Assembly: GCA_905234285.1 (NCBI GenBank)
Contig: CAJOHK010000003.1
Coordinates: forward strand, 6,268-70,267
DNA from: an uncultured Bacteroidales bacterium
Lineage (GTDB): Bacteria; Bacteroidota; Bacteroidia; Bacteroidales; UBA932
Direction of reading: 5' to 3'
Length of the DNA: 64,000 nt
The notes under the pieces were generated by a model. That model saw only the letters and a list, made by a program, of their open reading frames with translations. It had not been told where the DNA came from and searched no databases. Below, piece by piece: positions 1-8,459 of this stretch (position 1 is the first letter of the stretch; each line of letters starts with the position of its first letter). The translations under genes were made by a program, and so were the position numbers.

Positions 1-393
1 GTACTGGAAACAGCCTCCTGCGTGTTTGCTTCGTCCCATTTGGAGTTTTCTTCCCGTTCGGCGGCGCTGGCCCAGGCACGTGCGCTTAACGAGTGGTTCA
101 CGGCGCATTACGCCGGCTGCCATCGGCCGGTCTTCCTTTGCGGCGACATGAACGCCCTGCCCGACAGCCCGGTCATTGCAGAGCTTGAGCGCTGCTGGCG
201 CCGGCTCTCCGGGGATTCGCCGAGCTATCCGGCCGTCGGGGGTTCTGGTGCCGGCGGGCCCCGGAAGTGCATCGACTATGTCTTCTGCCTGCTGGACGCC
301 GCCCCTGTAGAGGTTCTTGCCGCCGATGTCCCCACCCAGGGGCTTCAATCCCTCTCCGACCACTACCCAGTGCGGGTGCAGGTAAGGTTCTAG
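1..393 (+). CDS. Endonuclease/exonuclease/phosphatase family protein, C-terminal part (5' end outside window)
   Basis: The reading frame is open from base 1, so the GTG given by the ORF track at base 22 is internal and the gene begins before the window. The visible ~130 residues carry the end of an EEP (DNase I-like) fold: SSHLEF (the usual N-T-H-L-D-like strand), GDMNALPDSPVI (metal/phosphate-binding GDxNA loop), CIDYVF and the catalytic SDHYPV. Such proteins are Mg2+-dependent phosphodiesterases or phosphatases. Bacteroidales carry many secreted versions, but the substrate cannot be read from this fragment. The next gene is convergent, so this one ends its transcription unit. Confidence 0.85.
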   Translation, partial: VLETASCVFASSHLEFSSRSAALAQARALNEWFTAHYAGCHRPVFLCGDMNALPDSPVIAELERCWRRLSGDSPSYPAVGGSGAGGPRKCIDYVFCLLDAAPVEVLAADVPTQGLQSLSDHYPVRVQVRF

Positions 394-691
394 GCCCCCT
401 TTCTGGGCGGTCATGCTCTGCGTCTGGGACAATGTAAATGCAACTCACTGACGCACAATTACTTACGTTTTACACAAGAATCAGGAGCGGCTGCCTCGCC
501 CTGCCCAACGGTCCAACAGATGGGACGTTACCGCAACCCCAGTGCGGCTAACGTGCCAAAAACCGTGCACATTACGCGCATTTTGAGCCTTTTTCGCTCT
601 TAATGTGCAGGTCCCAATGCACGTTACGAGCAGGGGAACAAAAAAACTGGCCCCACGTGAGTGGAGCCAGCCGAAGTAGGGCCAAATAATA
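394..691. other. Intergenic region with nested inverted repeats
   Basis: No convincing gene. It lies between two convergent genes. Between about 549 and 626 there are two nested inverted repeats: TAACGTGC with GCACGTTA outside, and TGCACATTA (566-574) with TAATGTGCA (601-609) inside. They could fold into one long stem. The minus-strand terminator of the next gene lies at 639-670. The minus ORF 481-960 that covers part of this stretch overlaps a real lipoprotein gene and is a shadow. Confidence 0.5.
639..670 (-). terminator. Rho-independent terminator of the peptide A/lipoprotein operon
   Basis: On the minus strand a 10-bp stem (CTGGCTCCAC with GTGGGGCCAG, one mismatch) with a 4-nt loop is followed by a run of seven T. 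It lies about 20 nt after the stop codon at 692. Confidence 0.8.
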
Positions 692-2824
692 CTATTCGAA
701 AATCTTGATTTCGGCCAAGTGGGTACATCCATTAGCAGAAGGATCACGCAAGTCTTTACCGGACGTGTTCTCAATGATGGAGAAACGGATATACCGGGCT
801 GCAGCACTGGTGCAATTGATAGGATTAATCCAGGAGCCGGCCAAGATGCCAGAACAAATGTTGGCAACTTCATTGACCTGTGTCCAGGTTGTTCCGTCAG
901 CCGATGTGTAAATAACCACGTGTTTCGGAAAATCACTTGAGCCATTTCTGAGACAAGCACGATACTGGAAACTAGTTACTGTTTTGCTTTCACCCAGGTC
1001 AATATCGATGTAGGCACCATAAGTAGCATCCAAATCGCTCCAATTGTAATAAGTATCATCATTAGCCTCCCAGGGAGTATGCCAGAAAGTAGAAATATCG
1101 CCATCTACCAGGGCACCCTTTCCTGCTCCGTCATAATGCGAACTGCCGTCTTTCTTACCAGCATCGATACTCACCGAAATCATAGATGCATCCAACGGAA
1201 TCTCGGTATACGTAGAGAATGTCCCGGCATTGACAAAGGTATAGCCATGGCCGTTGGTCTCCACCTTATATATCAGGTAATAATTGCCGCTGGCAAGTCC
1301 GGTCAACGCCTGACTTCCAGACTCGTTGAAGGTAAGGTCGGCGTCACCTTCCATGAGAGCATCTACAGCAGCTTTGATTGTGGTGGCAGCCTTGACCTTT
1401 ACGGCGGTAGCGATTCCTCCGACAGTGACCGTTACATTCCCCTCGCTATAAGAAGCAGAGCAGCTGGCCACATAGCCGAAAACATTTGCCAACATGGGCG
1501 TAGCGCCCGGGAACACAATCTCAATCTTGGGATTCTGGGCGCAGTTGGCCGCAGTATAATCACCAGCAAAAGCAAAATACTTGGGGGCCAGCTGAATATT
1601 GGCCGGATTACCGGAGCCGTCGTACTTGATAACACGGCTATTGAAGTAATTGGCGTCATAACCCCAATAAGGGCAATCGAACATGGTTGATGTGCCGTTG
1701 TTGTACTTATATGAATGGTTCACAACCATGTCGGTTCCCAAATCCGGGCGCAGATTAATTTCCAAATATGCAGCGGCATTGGGAATATAAGTAGAGACAT
1801 CATGGCAAGTTGCATACGGGCTGGCAATTCTGTAACGATAGGTCTCTGTGGCATGCTGCTGAATCTCTACCGAGGCATAATCCTCTGCAGTACGACCGCT
1901 ATTACCCAGATAGTAGAAGCCATGATCGTCCATATACTTACCGGTCCCCAGGGACACCCAGTCTTCGACAGAGATAACAGTGGAAATCGGGGTCAAGTGG
2001 CCACGCGTGATGGTGATGGGCTTGGTGGTGGCTGCTGTTGTTTTGATGGCGGTCCCATCACTTTGCTGAACCTCCAGCGTAGCGCCAGCACTGATGGTGC
2101 CTACCGGAACGGGGATATAGACACTGATGGTGGATCCGGCCGTTTGCTGAGGGAAGTTCACAGTAATGCTGTGACCCGCATCGGAAGCGGAACTCATAAG
2201 CAGACCGTTTTCGGCATCCAGGGAGAATACGCCGGAAAGGTTGTCTAAGGCACTGGTGAGCACCAGTTTACGGGCAGCAACGGGCACATTCGAGAGGGTA
2301 ACCTTGAGCACGCCAACGGCAGTCCTGAAAGTGTAGTCCTCTCCGTCGTCCGGGGTAGTGGTACCGATGAGCGGAACCTTTACGGCCGAGAAATCGGTGC
2401 CGGAAACAGAATAGCTGGCAGGAAGGGTAACACTGTAAGCACCATATTTACCTCCTATAGTAAGGTCACTTGGATAAACAGCAACGCCGGCACGAGGGTA
2501 TTTTACAAAATCAGGGGTGCCTGTGCAGGCGAAATCTACGTGTGCAGCCGTACTTTGAGCCCGGTAACGATAGAAATTGGCCGCTTTTGTGCCATCGGAA
2601 GCACTATATACGATGAGTTTCAGTTCGTCATCCTTCACCCAGCTGAAGACACCAGCGTCGGTATAAGTGGTTTTAGAAACGGGATCCTGGTCGTCGATAA
2701 CGGCATGGATCACATGGGACTTCCCTTGATTTTGCTGGAGAATTTCGGTCTCTTGTTTTGCGCAGGAAGCAAGCGCAACGACGGCAACGGCCATCGAGAA
2801 GTATAAAGCCTTTTTCATACGCAT
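692..2824 (-). CDS. Fimbrillin-like surface lipoprotein with F5/8 type C (discoidin) domain
   Basis: About 710 residues. The signal peptide ends in ALASC, so this is a lipoprotein. Residues ~30-290 resemble the fimbrillin-like (Mfa-like) fold, with the recurrent KTTY...FSW pattern. Residues ~290-430 hold the 'GTGKYMDD...RYRIASPY' module that recurs in other lipoproteins here. Residues ~550-710 form an F5/8 type C carbohydrate-binding domain (LVDGDISTFWHTPW, YIDIDLGESKTV, ARYIRFSI). It probably sits on the cell surface and binds glycans; no catalytic domain is visible. ATG at 2818 (MKKALYF) is an alternative start. The gene lies 5 nt after the stop of peptide A and is probably co-translated with it. 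Confidence 0.85.
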   Translation of the reverse strand: MRMKKALYFSMAVAVVALASCAKQETEILQQNQGKSHVIHAVIDDQDPVSKTTYTDAGVFSWVKDDELKLIVYSASDGTKAANFYRYRAQSTAAHVDFACTGTPDFVKYPRAGVAVYPSDLTIGGKYGAYSVTLPASYSVSGTDFSAVKVPLIGTTTPDDGEDYTFRTAVGVLKVTLSNVPVAARKLVLTSALDNLSGVFSLDAENGLLMSSASDAGHSITVNFPQQTAGSTISVYIPVPVGTISAGATLEVQQSDGTAIKTTAATTKPITITRGHLTPISTVISVEDWVSLGTGKYMDDHGFYYLGNSGRTAEDYASVEIQQHATETYRYRIASPYATCHDVSTYIPNAAAYLEINLRPDLGTDMVVNHSYKYNNGTSTMFDCPYWGYDANYFNSRVIKYDGSGNPANIQLAPKYFAFAGDYTAANCAQNPKIEIVFPGATPMLANVFGYVASCSASYSEGNVTVTVGGIATAVKVKAATTIKAAVDALMEGDADLTFNESGSQALTGLASGNYYLIYKVETNGHGYTFVNAGTFSTYTEIPLDASMISVSIDAGKKDGSSHYDGAGKGALVDGDISTFWHTPWEANDDTYYNWSDLDATYGAYIDIDLGESKTVTSFQYRACLRNGSSDFPKHVVIYTSADGTTWTQVNEVANICSGILAGSWINPINCTSAAARYIRFSIIENTSGKDLRDPSANGCTHLAEIKIFE

Positions 2825-2829
2825 TTCAA

Positions 2830-2985
2830 TTAAAAGAGTGAAGGGAAATCGGTGAACATGGGGGCGGACCAGGGGTCTACGCCGGGATCGACCGTGAGGT
2901 CTTCGCTATCACCGGACGTGCAAATTATGGCTTCCATTTTTAGCCAAATCACCTCCGCTTCGGGTTGCAAGTAGGTTTTTTTCAT
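2830..2985 (-). CDS. Short peptide A of the MKxxY[LM]xPE family (51 aa), absent from ORF track
   Basis: ATG at 2985 opens a 51-codon frame starting MKKTYLQPEAEVIWLKMEA and ending in a divergent acidic/aromatic tail. The N-terminus matches four other short ORFs in this window (5871, 10266, 18204, 28078). Each of these also ends within 20 nt of, or overlaps, the start of a large lipoprotein or surface-enzyme gene. There is no signal peptide, membrane segment or known domain. A TATATTTG -7 element lies 43 nt upstream (3035-3028). The function is unknown. Options are a translational-coupling leader, a chaperone or marker for the following lipoprotein, or a precursor peptide. That it is a real gene rests on the conservation of sequence and position. 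Confidence 0.75.
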   Translation of the reverse strand: MKKTYLQPEAEVIWLKMEAIICTSGDSEDLTVDPGVDPWSAPMFTDFPSLF

Positions 2986-3027
2986 AAGTTATAGTAGTAT
3001 TGTTATAATAAATTCAGTGGCATTCGG

Positions 3028-3035
3028 CAAATATA
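3028..3035 (-). promoter_or_regulatory. -7 promoter element upstream of peptide A
   Basis: The minus strand reads TATATTTGC, an exact match to the Bacteroidota -7 consensus TAnnTTTG, 43 nt upstream of the peptide A start. The -33 box (TTTG) is not well matched. Confidence 0.55.
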
Positions 3036-3109
3036 AGAAAAAAAACTCATCTGCAAGCGAAACATGGGGAAACGTACTAAAAACAATTACAATCCCCGTG
3101 GGTGAGATG

Positions 3110-3457
3110 TCACGAATCCTTAACTTCTGATTGAAGGAATAGCTGCAATGGGTTAAGATCATTTTGGATTATTGACCATATCGTCTCAAGTTCCACTTGA
3201 TAGTAATCATGCACCAGGACATGACGCAATCCTTCAATGGCCTTCCATTTAACAACTGGATGCAAATCTTTATATTCCTTAGTTAACATGTAACCGCTTT
3301 CTCCAATACACTGGAGGTTGTAAATTACGGCGTGGCATAGCATCTTATTACCGACAAACTGGTTGTAGTCGGTGATGTCAGTTAAAAACGCCTCAATGTT
3401 TGTAAGTGCCTCTAGCATCAGTTCGAGCCTTGCACTGTCATTTGCTTTATCTCTCAT
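3110..3457 (-). CDS. hepT: HepT-like toxin (DUF86 family RNase)
   Basis: 115 residues, the usual length for a DUF86/HepT (HEPN-superfamily) protein. The catalytic RX4HXY motif is intact as R78-HVLV-H83-D-Y85. In studied systems this tyrosine is AMPylated by the partner MntA, which silences the RNase. The start overlaps the end of the upstream nucleotidyltransferase gene by 11 nt, the standard antitoxin-toxin arrangement. The likely role is type VII toxin-antitoxin activity in the cytoplasm, protecting against mobile elements. The motif and the neighbour make this a confident call. Confidence 0.92.
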   Translation of the reverse strand: MRDKANDSARLELMLEALTNIEAFLTDITDYNQFVGNKMLCHAVIYNLQCIGESGYMLTKEYKDLHPVVKWKAIEGLRHVLVHDYYQVELETIWSIIQNDLNPLQLFLQSEVKDS

Positions 3458-4382
3458 ATATCAAGTATTTATCTCGTTCTGCAGATGGTTTTGCAAAGGG
3501 TCTTAGGGCGCCATTTACAATTAGGTCAACTTCACGGCCAATCATTTCCTCCATATCTAATTGATATTCGATGAGGGTAATTAGAGATGGAATATTAGTC
3601 TTGTCATAATCTACCAGCAAATCCAGATCGCTGGTGTCTGTTTCTTCCCGGCGGGCAAAAGAGCCGAACACCCAGGCCCGGATTATTTGGGTGTGGGCCA
3701 GATAACGCTGAATGCTGGCAAACATTTGTACCCGTTGCTGGTTTACCTGTTTAAGGCAATCCTTAACCTCCTGGCTCACGCCCCGCCTGGACGCATACCG
3801 CAACAGTTTGTCCTGATTGACAGGATACACCTCCAACATGCGCTGGAAGGATGCGGCCACGTCTTCCTTTCGGCAGACGGCATCTACCAACTCTTTTTCC
3901 GGCGAGGACACGTCTATGTCTTCTTCTGCGAGCAGCGGGGCTTCTGACACCATTCGGCCAACCAGCACAAAGCCGACAGGGGGCTCGGCCAATAACTTGA
4001 CGTCTTTGCTGTACATCACCTTGCCAAAGTGCTGCCGAAGCACATTGACGGTACGGGCCATGTCGGCTTTCTCTACCTCTACCTCCAGGTTCCCGCCCCG
4101 CTCTGTTATGCAGTAGTTGACGCCCTCCAGTCCATCTCGCATGATATCGGCGCAGGACCTCATCCAGGGGGTAATCTCTACCCGGTACGCCGGTTTGGGG
4201 ATGCCGATATATCGGCCCTTTCCTACCACCGACAGCTTCCCCTCCTGCACCAGCCCCCGGATTCTTGCATACACCGACGGCATGGGCATATCCCCGTAGA
4301 TGTCCACAAAGTCCTGCACCCCGATTTCTCCTTCCCGGGACAGCAGTTCGCCTATTTCCTTTTCATACTTTGGGTACTTCAT
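3447..4382 (-). CDS. mntA: MNT-type nucleotidyltransferase antitoxin with N-terminal AbiEi-like region
   Basis: 311 residues, much longer than a stand-alone MntA (about 100-150 aa). Residues ~235-311 form the minimal nucleotidyltransferase: G240-S241-FAR, then SDLDLLVDY with metal ligands D252 and D254. Residues ~1-200 are a separate region starting with a winged-helix-like segment (PSVYARIRGLVQEGKLSVVGKGRYIG), resembling the AbiEi/DUF6088-type antitoxin head. The inferred roles are AMPylation of HepT by the C-terminus and autoregulatory DNA binding by the N-terminus. The gene is first in a two-gene operon with hepT. A CGGCAA...TTGCCG inverted repeat overlaps a -7 box upstream. Confidence 0.85.
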   Translation of the reverse strand: MKYPKYEKEIGELLSREGEIGVQDFVDIYGDMPMPSVYARIRGLVQEGKLSVVGKGRYIGIPKPAYRVEITPWMRSCADIMRDGLEGVNYCITERGGNLEVEVEKADMARTVNVLRQHFGKVMYSKDVKLLAEPPVGFVLVGRMVSEAPLLAEEDIDVSSPEKELVDAVCRKEDVAASFQRMLEVYPVNQDKLLRYASRRGVSQEVKDCLKQVNQQRVQMFASIQRYLAHTQIIRAWVFGSFARREETDTSDLDLLVDYDKTNIPSLITLIEYQLDMEEMIGREVDLIVNGALRPFAKPSAERDKYLIYER

Positions 4383-4396
4383 ACCTTTCTTTTTTG

Positions 4397-4437
4397 CAAA
4401 AATAATTATAAAACGGCAAAAATCAAAAATATTGCCG
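4397..4437 (-). promoter_or_regulatory. Promoter and possible operator of mntA-hepT
   Basis: The minus strand has two TATTTTTG motifs (4431-4424 and 4404-4397) that fit TAnnTTTG. An inverted repeat CGGCAA...TTGCCG (4414-4437) covers the first one. This suits autorepression by the winged-helix half of the antitoxin, which is inference. Confidence 0.4.
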
Positions 4438-4499
4438 AATTATAATTTTAACTTCAAAAAGATTCGCTATCTTGCGAAATACAAGTAACCTGATCTTCT

Positions 4500-5663
4500 A
4501 TGAAAAAAGTAGGCTTGTTCATAGACACCTGGTACCCCATGGTGGACGGTGTCATCAAAGTGGTGGACAATTATGCCCGTCGGCTCACTAAATACTGTGA
4601 CGTAGTGGTGTTTTGCCCCGAGACCCGTGGTTTTTCCCGGAAAGAAGATGCAAAAATGCCCTATAAGGTGATCCGCTGCAGTTCGCTGCCGCTCATCAGC
4701 TACGACTACGACATCCCCACACCGGCGCTGGATCCTGTGTTCGAGGCCCGCGTAGTCCTCAGCGGCATAGACATGGTGCACATCCACTCCCCCTTCGCAG
4801 TCGGCCTGGCCGGGGTGGCATATGCCAAGCTGCACCATCTGCCGGCGGTGGCCACGCTGCATTCGCAGTACAAGCAGGACTTTGAGAAACCGCTCAAGTT
4901 CAAGCCGGCCCTGAACGTGGCCATGGATGCCCTCATGCGGGTGTTCAATGCCTGCGACCAGTGCTGGGCCGTGAACGCGGGCATTCAGGAGCTTTACCAG
5001 CAGGAATACGGCCTCAAGGCGCCCTGCAAGGTGCGGCTCAACGCCACCGACCATCGGCCCGTGGCCGACAAAGACAAGGCGGCGCAAATCGTCAACCAGA
5101 CGTATAACATCCCACAAGAAGCAACGGTGTTCCTCTTTGTGGGCAGAATCAACTTCATCAAGAACATTGACTTTACCGTACGCGCCCTTGCCAAGGCCAA
5201 GGAAATGGGCCTGAGGAACTTCAGGATGCTGTTTGTGGGGAAGGGGCAGGACGAGGACAAGCTGGCAAAACTGGTCAAGGAACTGGGTCTGGAGGACGAG
5301 GTCGTGATGTGCGGCCTGGTATCTGACCGGGAGATGCTGGAGAATCTGTATTCCCGGGCTAAGCTGTTCCTGTTTCCGTCGCTCTACGATGCCAATTCGC
5401 TGGTGCAGATTGAGGCCGCATGCCAGGGTACGCCGACGGTGTTCCTGGAGGGCGCCCGCACGGCGGCTACGGTGAAGCCCGGGGTGAATGGCTATGTATC
5501 GGCCCCCGGCGAGGAGAATTTTGCCCGGCTGGTGCTGGCTATCCTGGCCGATGAGGCCGCCTATGCGCGCGTTTCCGCTGCTGCGCAGAGGGACCTGTAC
5601 CTGAACTGGGACGACGTGGTAAGGGATGTATATGCCGATTATTGCGCCCTTGCCGGGCGATGA
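4500..5663 (+). CDS. Glycosyltransferase family 4 (GT-B fold)
   Basis: 387 residues, full length for GT4. The N-terminal Rossmann half starts KVGLFIDTWYPMVDGV, the substrate-loop signature of this group. The C-terminal half has FVGRINFIKNID and the donor-binding EX7E-like region SLYDANSLVQIEAACQGTP. It transfers a sugar from a nucleotide-sugar to a lipid or glycan acceptor at the cytoplasmic face. The closest style I recognise is the diacylglycerol glucosyltransferase / mannosyltransferase group; the exact acceptor cannot be told. It stands alone between a divergent TA operon and a downstream hairpin (5674-5707). A weak -7 element (TATCTTG, 4468-4474) lies upstream. Confidence 0.85.
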   Translation: MKKVGLFIDTWYPMVDGVIKVVDNYARRLTKYCDVVVFCPETRGFSRKEDAKMPYKVIRCSSLPLISYDYDIPTPALDPVFEARVVLSGIDMVHIHSPFAVGLAGVAYAKLHHLPAVATLHSQYKQDFEKPLKFKPALNVAMDALMRVFNACDQCWAVNAGIQELYQQEYGLKAPCKVRLNATDHRPVADKDKAAQIVNQTYNIPQEATVFLFVGRINFIKNIDFTVRALAKAKEMGLRNFRMLFVGKGQDEDKLAKLVKELGLEDEVVMCGLVSDREMLENLYSRAKLFLFPSLYDANSLVQIEAACQGTPTVFLEGARTAATVKPGVNGYVSAPGEENFARLVLAILADEAAYARVSAAAQRDLYLNWDDVVRDVYADYCALAGR

Positions 5664-5673
5664 GGGCCCGGCC

Positions 5674-5707
5674 CATTCCGTTCAGACGAAACATTACGAA
5701 CGGAATG
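5674..5707 (+). terminator. Hairpin terminator after the glycosyltransferase
   Basis: A perfect 10-bp inverted repeat (CATTCCGTTC / GAACGGAATG) with a 14-nt loop lies 10 nt after the stop codon. It is followed by ATATTTT, a weak U-tract. Confidence 0.6.
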
Positions 5708-5870
5708 ATATTTTAGCTGTCATTTAGCTACTTATTTGTTTATTCATTTTTTTTTCGTTTATTTGCAAACTGGCGCTTGTTTCACCTGCAGTGCAGTTAG
5801 GCAATAACTAAGTACCTGTTGAGGGAGTTGGGTGCCAGATAAGACGATAACCAATAATCAATTATACAAC

Positions 5871-6014
5871 ATGAAAGAACTATACATGCAGCCGGAGGTG
5901 GAAACTTTGAACCTTGCGGTGGAACAAGCAATTTTGGACGCATCGGGTGGAAATTCGGGCGGAGAAAACATTAGTGGTGAGAAAAACACCTATGACTGGG
6001 GCTGGGGAGATTAA
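5871..6014 (+). CDS. Short peptide B of the MKxxY[LM]xPE family (47 aa)
   Basis: The ORF track gives 5832-6014, but alignment with the other family members puts the start at ATG 5871 (MKELYMQPEVETLNL). The N-terminal ~24 residues match the family. The tail is glycine- and asparagine-rich and ends in a Trp-Gly-rich acidic tip (YDWGWGD). There is no signal peptide or known domain. The stop is 18 nt before the start of the following fimbrillin-like lipoprotein gene, same strand, so the pair is almost certainly one transcript. Function unknown. Confidence 0.75.
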   Translation: MKELYMQPEVETLNLAVEQAILDASGGNSGGENISGEKNTYDWGWGD

Positions 6015-6032
6015 TTATTAAAACGAAGAACC

Positions 6033-8261
6033 ATGAAGAAGACTCTATCATATCTCGGCCTTGCCGTTCTCATTCTGGCTTCTTGCGCCAAAGAGACAAA
6101 CGAGCCTGTACAATCACCTGTGGACGAGGGATTCTCCATCAAGGCTTATGTCGTTGATGGAGATGTAACGAAAACAACGTATGCTGGCGAAACAACATTT
6201 AGTTGGGATGGGGAAGAAATCATTTCCATGCAGTTAATCAAAAAATCCGATAGTACTCGAGACCGCTGGCTATTCTATAATAATAGTGATGCCGGAACAA
6301 CCGCAAACTATAAGTCATCTGGCTCGCTCCCTTCGGATACTTGGGGACTGGGAGAATATGCTTTTTACCCTGCAAAAGCAAACTCTTATTGTCCCGATGA
6401 AACATGGAATATCGGCAATTATCAAGCAGTTAACTTAGGTACGGCGGAGGTTCGCGCCAACAGTGTCGTGGTTAGTGATTATGTCAAAGCCAGCGTAAGT
6501 AGTCCCATGCAGTATATACCTTTGATTGGTGTCAAGGATGGGGACGGAAATTTCGGATTCCATACAGCAACTGGTATCTTGAAGGTCACAGTATCTAATA
6601 TAGATGCCCGCCTGGCCAAGGTCCAGCTTTATTCAGAAGGCCAGAAACTGAATGGCACTTATACTCTGACAGGAAGCGGGACTGGCGCATACATTGCCAT
6701 GACCACTACCTCAACGGCAAGCGAGCAGGTTTTCAATGCCGAATATACAGATTGGACAAGTCAAACCAGCCTCCCGTTCTATTTCCCTGTTCCGGTTGGA
6801 ACGCTGAACAGTGGTTTCAAAGTGCGTTTGTTGGATAGCGACAGTAATGTATTAAGGCAAGTTTCAGCTCCGTCAAATGTTTTGATTGAGAGAAATAAGA
6901 TTTCTGAGATTACAACGGCTATTCCTCTTCCCGACGAGGATTTCTCGGCTACCATTACACCTGGTGGCACCTCAGCCGAATTACAAGCAACAATAGATTT
7001 AGGGAAAGATGCAACTTCGGCAAAGGTAGTGCTTGCTTCCAGTGTCTCTGCCGGTCAAGCCTTGATTGACTCGGATGATGCTTCTATCGTATCGTTTGCC
7101 GATGGAGAAACTAAGGCTCTTCCAATGACGAATATTACAGCATCCGGGAAGGCATACATTGTGGCAAAAACCTATAAAGACGCCACAGAGAAGTTGTCTG
7201 CGTCTGCTGAAGCTTATGTTCTTACCTCTGAGGATGCAACAGATATTCTTTCCCAGTATATGCGTGTTTTGACCAATGTGGGAGCTTGGACGTCATATTA
7301 TTACTCAACATCCTATTCTACGGATTACGAGATAAGAGGAGATAATACTCTTACCCTTGAAGCAAGTAATAATCCGTCAACTAGTAATGTAATGCTCACC
7401 GAATTTGCCGGTTACTATTACGACCCTTCCCTTAATACTCATACGACGATGCGTACCACCTGGGATGGATTCAGCGCAGGTAATCCTCTGTATGCCGTGT
7501 ATTCTCCCAACACCAGCTATGGGTCATCAACTGGATTTGCAGAGTTTAAAAATGCATCAACGGCGGCCTTTTATACTGATAGTGGAAGTCACCCTCATTA
7601 CATTTGCGAAGTGGGATCCACAACTCTAAGAATCGCTACTCATAGTACCGGTTATTCTTCACCGTTAACATCTAATGACTTAGTAGTATGGGGAGCCAAG
7701 GTCGGGAATTGCTTTGACAGTACAGATGAAACTAATACGGATGTGTGCTTAGGCCGTTATGTCGGAAAAAAGACCAAAGGTATGATTGATCTTACAGGGA
7801 AGATTTCCGTTTCTTCGACAGGTACGAACAATAGTTACGTCGGAGATAATCTTGGTGCTGCTGCGTTAATTGATAAGACCGATGATCATTGGCATTCCGA
7901 CTATATCGATACGCCTTCACTTGATGCCACTTATGGCATTTATGCCCAGATAGATCTCGGAGAATCTAAAACCATTCAAAATTTCACGGTAAACTTCAAG
8001 ACCAGAAGTTCTGCCAATCAACTGCCTCGTGAGTATATAATTGGTGGCACCAATGATCCTTCTGGTGAATGGACCGTCATAACGACAAAGACTTCCATTT
8101 CTACAGAGGCTGGAAAGTGGTATCAGGTATATGCGACATCTGGTACAGCATACAGATATATTCGTATCGGATTCACCAAGAGTGCTGCTGGAGATTTAAC
8201 GACTGATCCCTCTACAAGTAAAATAGTTGCTATTGCCGAACTACAACTCTGGGAGAACTAA
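6033..8261 (+). CDS. Fimbrillin-like surface lipoprotein with C-terminal F5/8 type C domain
   Basis: 742 residues. The lipoprotein signal ends LILASC. Residues ~25-295 are fimbrillin-like (VTKTTYAGETTFSWDGEE). An Ig-like segment follows at ~300-408. Residues ~410-580 form a region shared with the 10417-12798 paralogue (GDNTLTLEA, NVMLTEFAGYYYD, NDLVVWG, GKKTKGMIDL). Residues ~590-742 are an F5/8 type C glycan-binding domain ending in IAELQLWEN. Probably surface-exposed and adhesive or glycan-binding, with no catalytic motif. It is co-transcribed with peptide B and ended by the terminator at 8283-8308. Confidence 0.85.
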   Translation: MKKTLSYLGLAVLILASCAKETNEPVQSPVDEGFSIKAYVVDGDVTKTTYAGETTFSWDGEEIISMQLIKKSDSTRDRWLFYNNSDAGTTANYKSSGSLPSDTWGLGEYAFYPAKANSYCPDETWNIGNYQAVNLGTAEVRANSVVVSDYVKASVSSPMQYIPLIGVKDGDGNFGFHTATGILKVTVSNIDARLAKVQLYSEGQKLNGTYTLTGSGTGAYIAMTTTSTASEQVFNAEYTDWTSQTSLPFYFPVPVGTLNSGFKVRLLDSDSNVLRQVSAPSNVLIERNKISEITTAIPLPDEDFSATITPGGTSAELQATIDLGKDATSAKVVLASSVSAGQALIDSDDASIVSFADGETKALPMTNITASGKAYIVAKTYKDATEKLSASAEAYVLTSEDATDILSQYMRVLTNVGAWTSYYYSTSYSTDYEIRGDNTLTLEASNNPSTSNVMLTEFAGYYYDPSLNTHTTMRTTWDGFSAGNPLYAVYSPNTSYGSSTGFAEFKNASTAAFYTDSGSHPHYICEVGSTTLRIATHSTGYSSPLTSNDLVVWGAKVGNCFDSTDETNTDVCLGRYVGKKTKGMIDLTGKISVSSTGTNNSYVGDNLGAAALIDKTDDHWHSDYIDTPSLDATYGIYAQIDLGESKTIQNFTVNFKTRSSANQLPREYIIGGTNDPSGEWTVITTKTSISTEAGKWYQVYATSGTAYRYIRIGFTKSAAGDLTTDPSTSKIVAIAELQLWEN

Positions 8262-8282
8262 CCTTTCTGCACGCTGACATTT

Positions 8283-8308
8283 TTCGGCCCCGCCCCCGCG
8301 GGGCCGAA
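8283..8308 (+). terminator. Rho-independent terminator
   Basis: An 11-bp GC-rich perfect stem (TTCGGCCCCGC / GCGGGGCCGAA) with a 4-nt loop is followed by TTTGTCT, 21 nt after the lipoprotein stop codon. Confidence 0.85.
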
Positions 8309-8459
8309 TTTGTCTCTATCCAACGCTGGGCGCAGCCTAATACACCCCTACAAATCCACATCTCCAAAAACCAGTTGGCTACGGAATACCAATCTGACTT
8401 GAACTGAAATATAAATGCCTGCAAAAATGCTTAGTGGCTATTCTCATCGATGGGATGTG

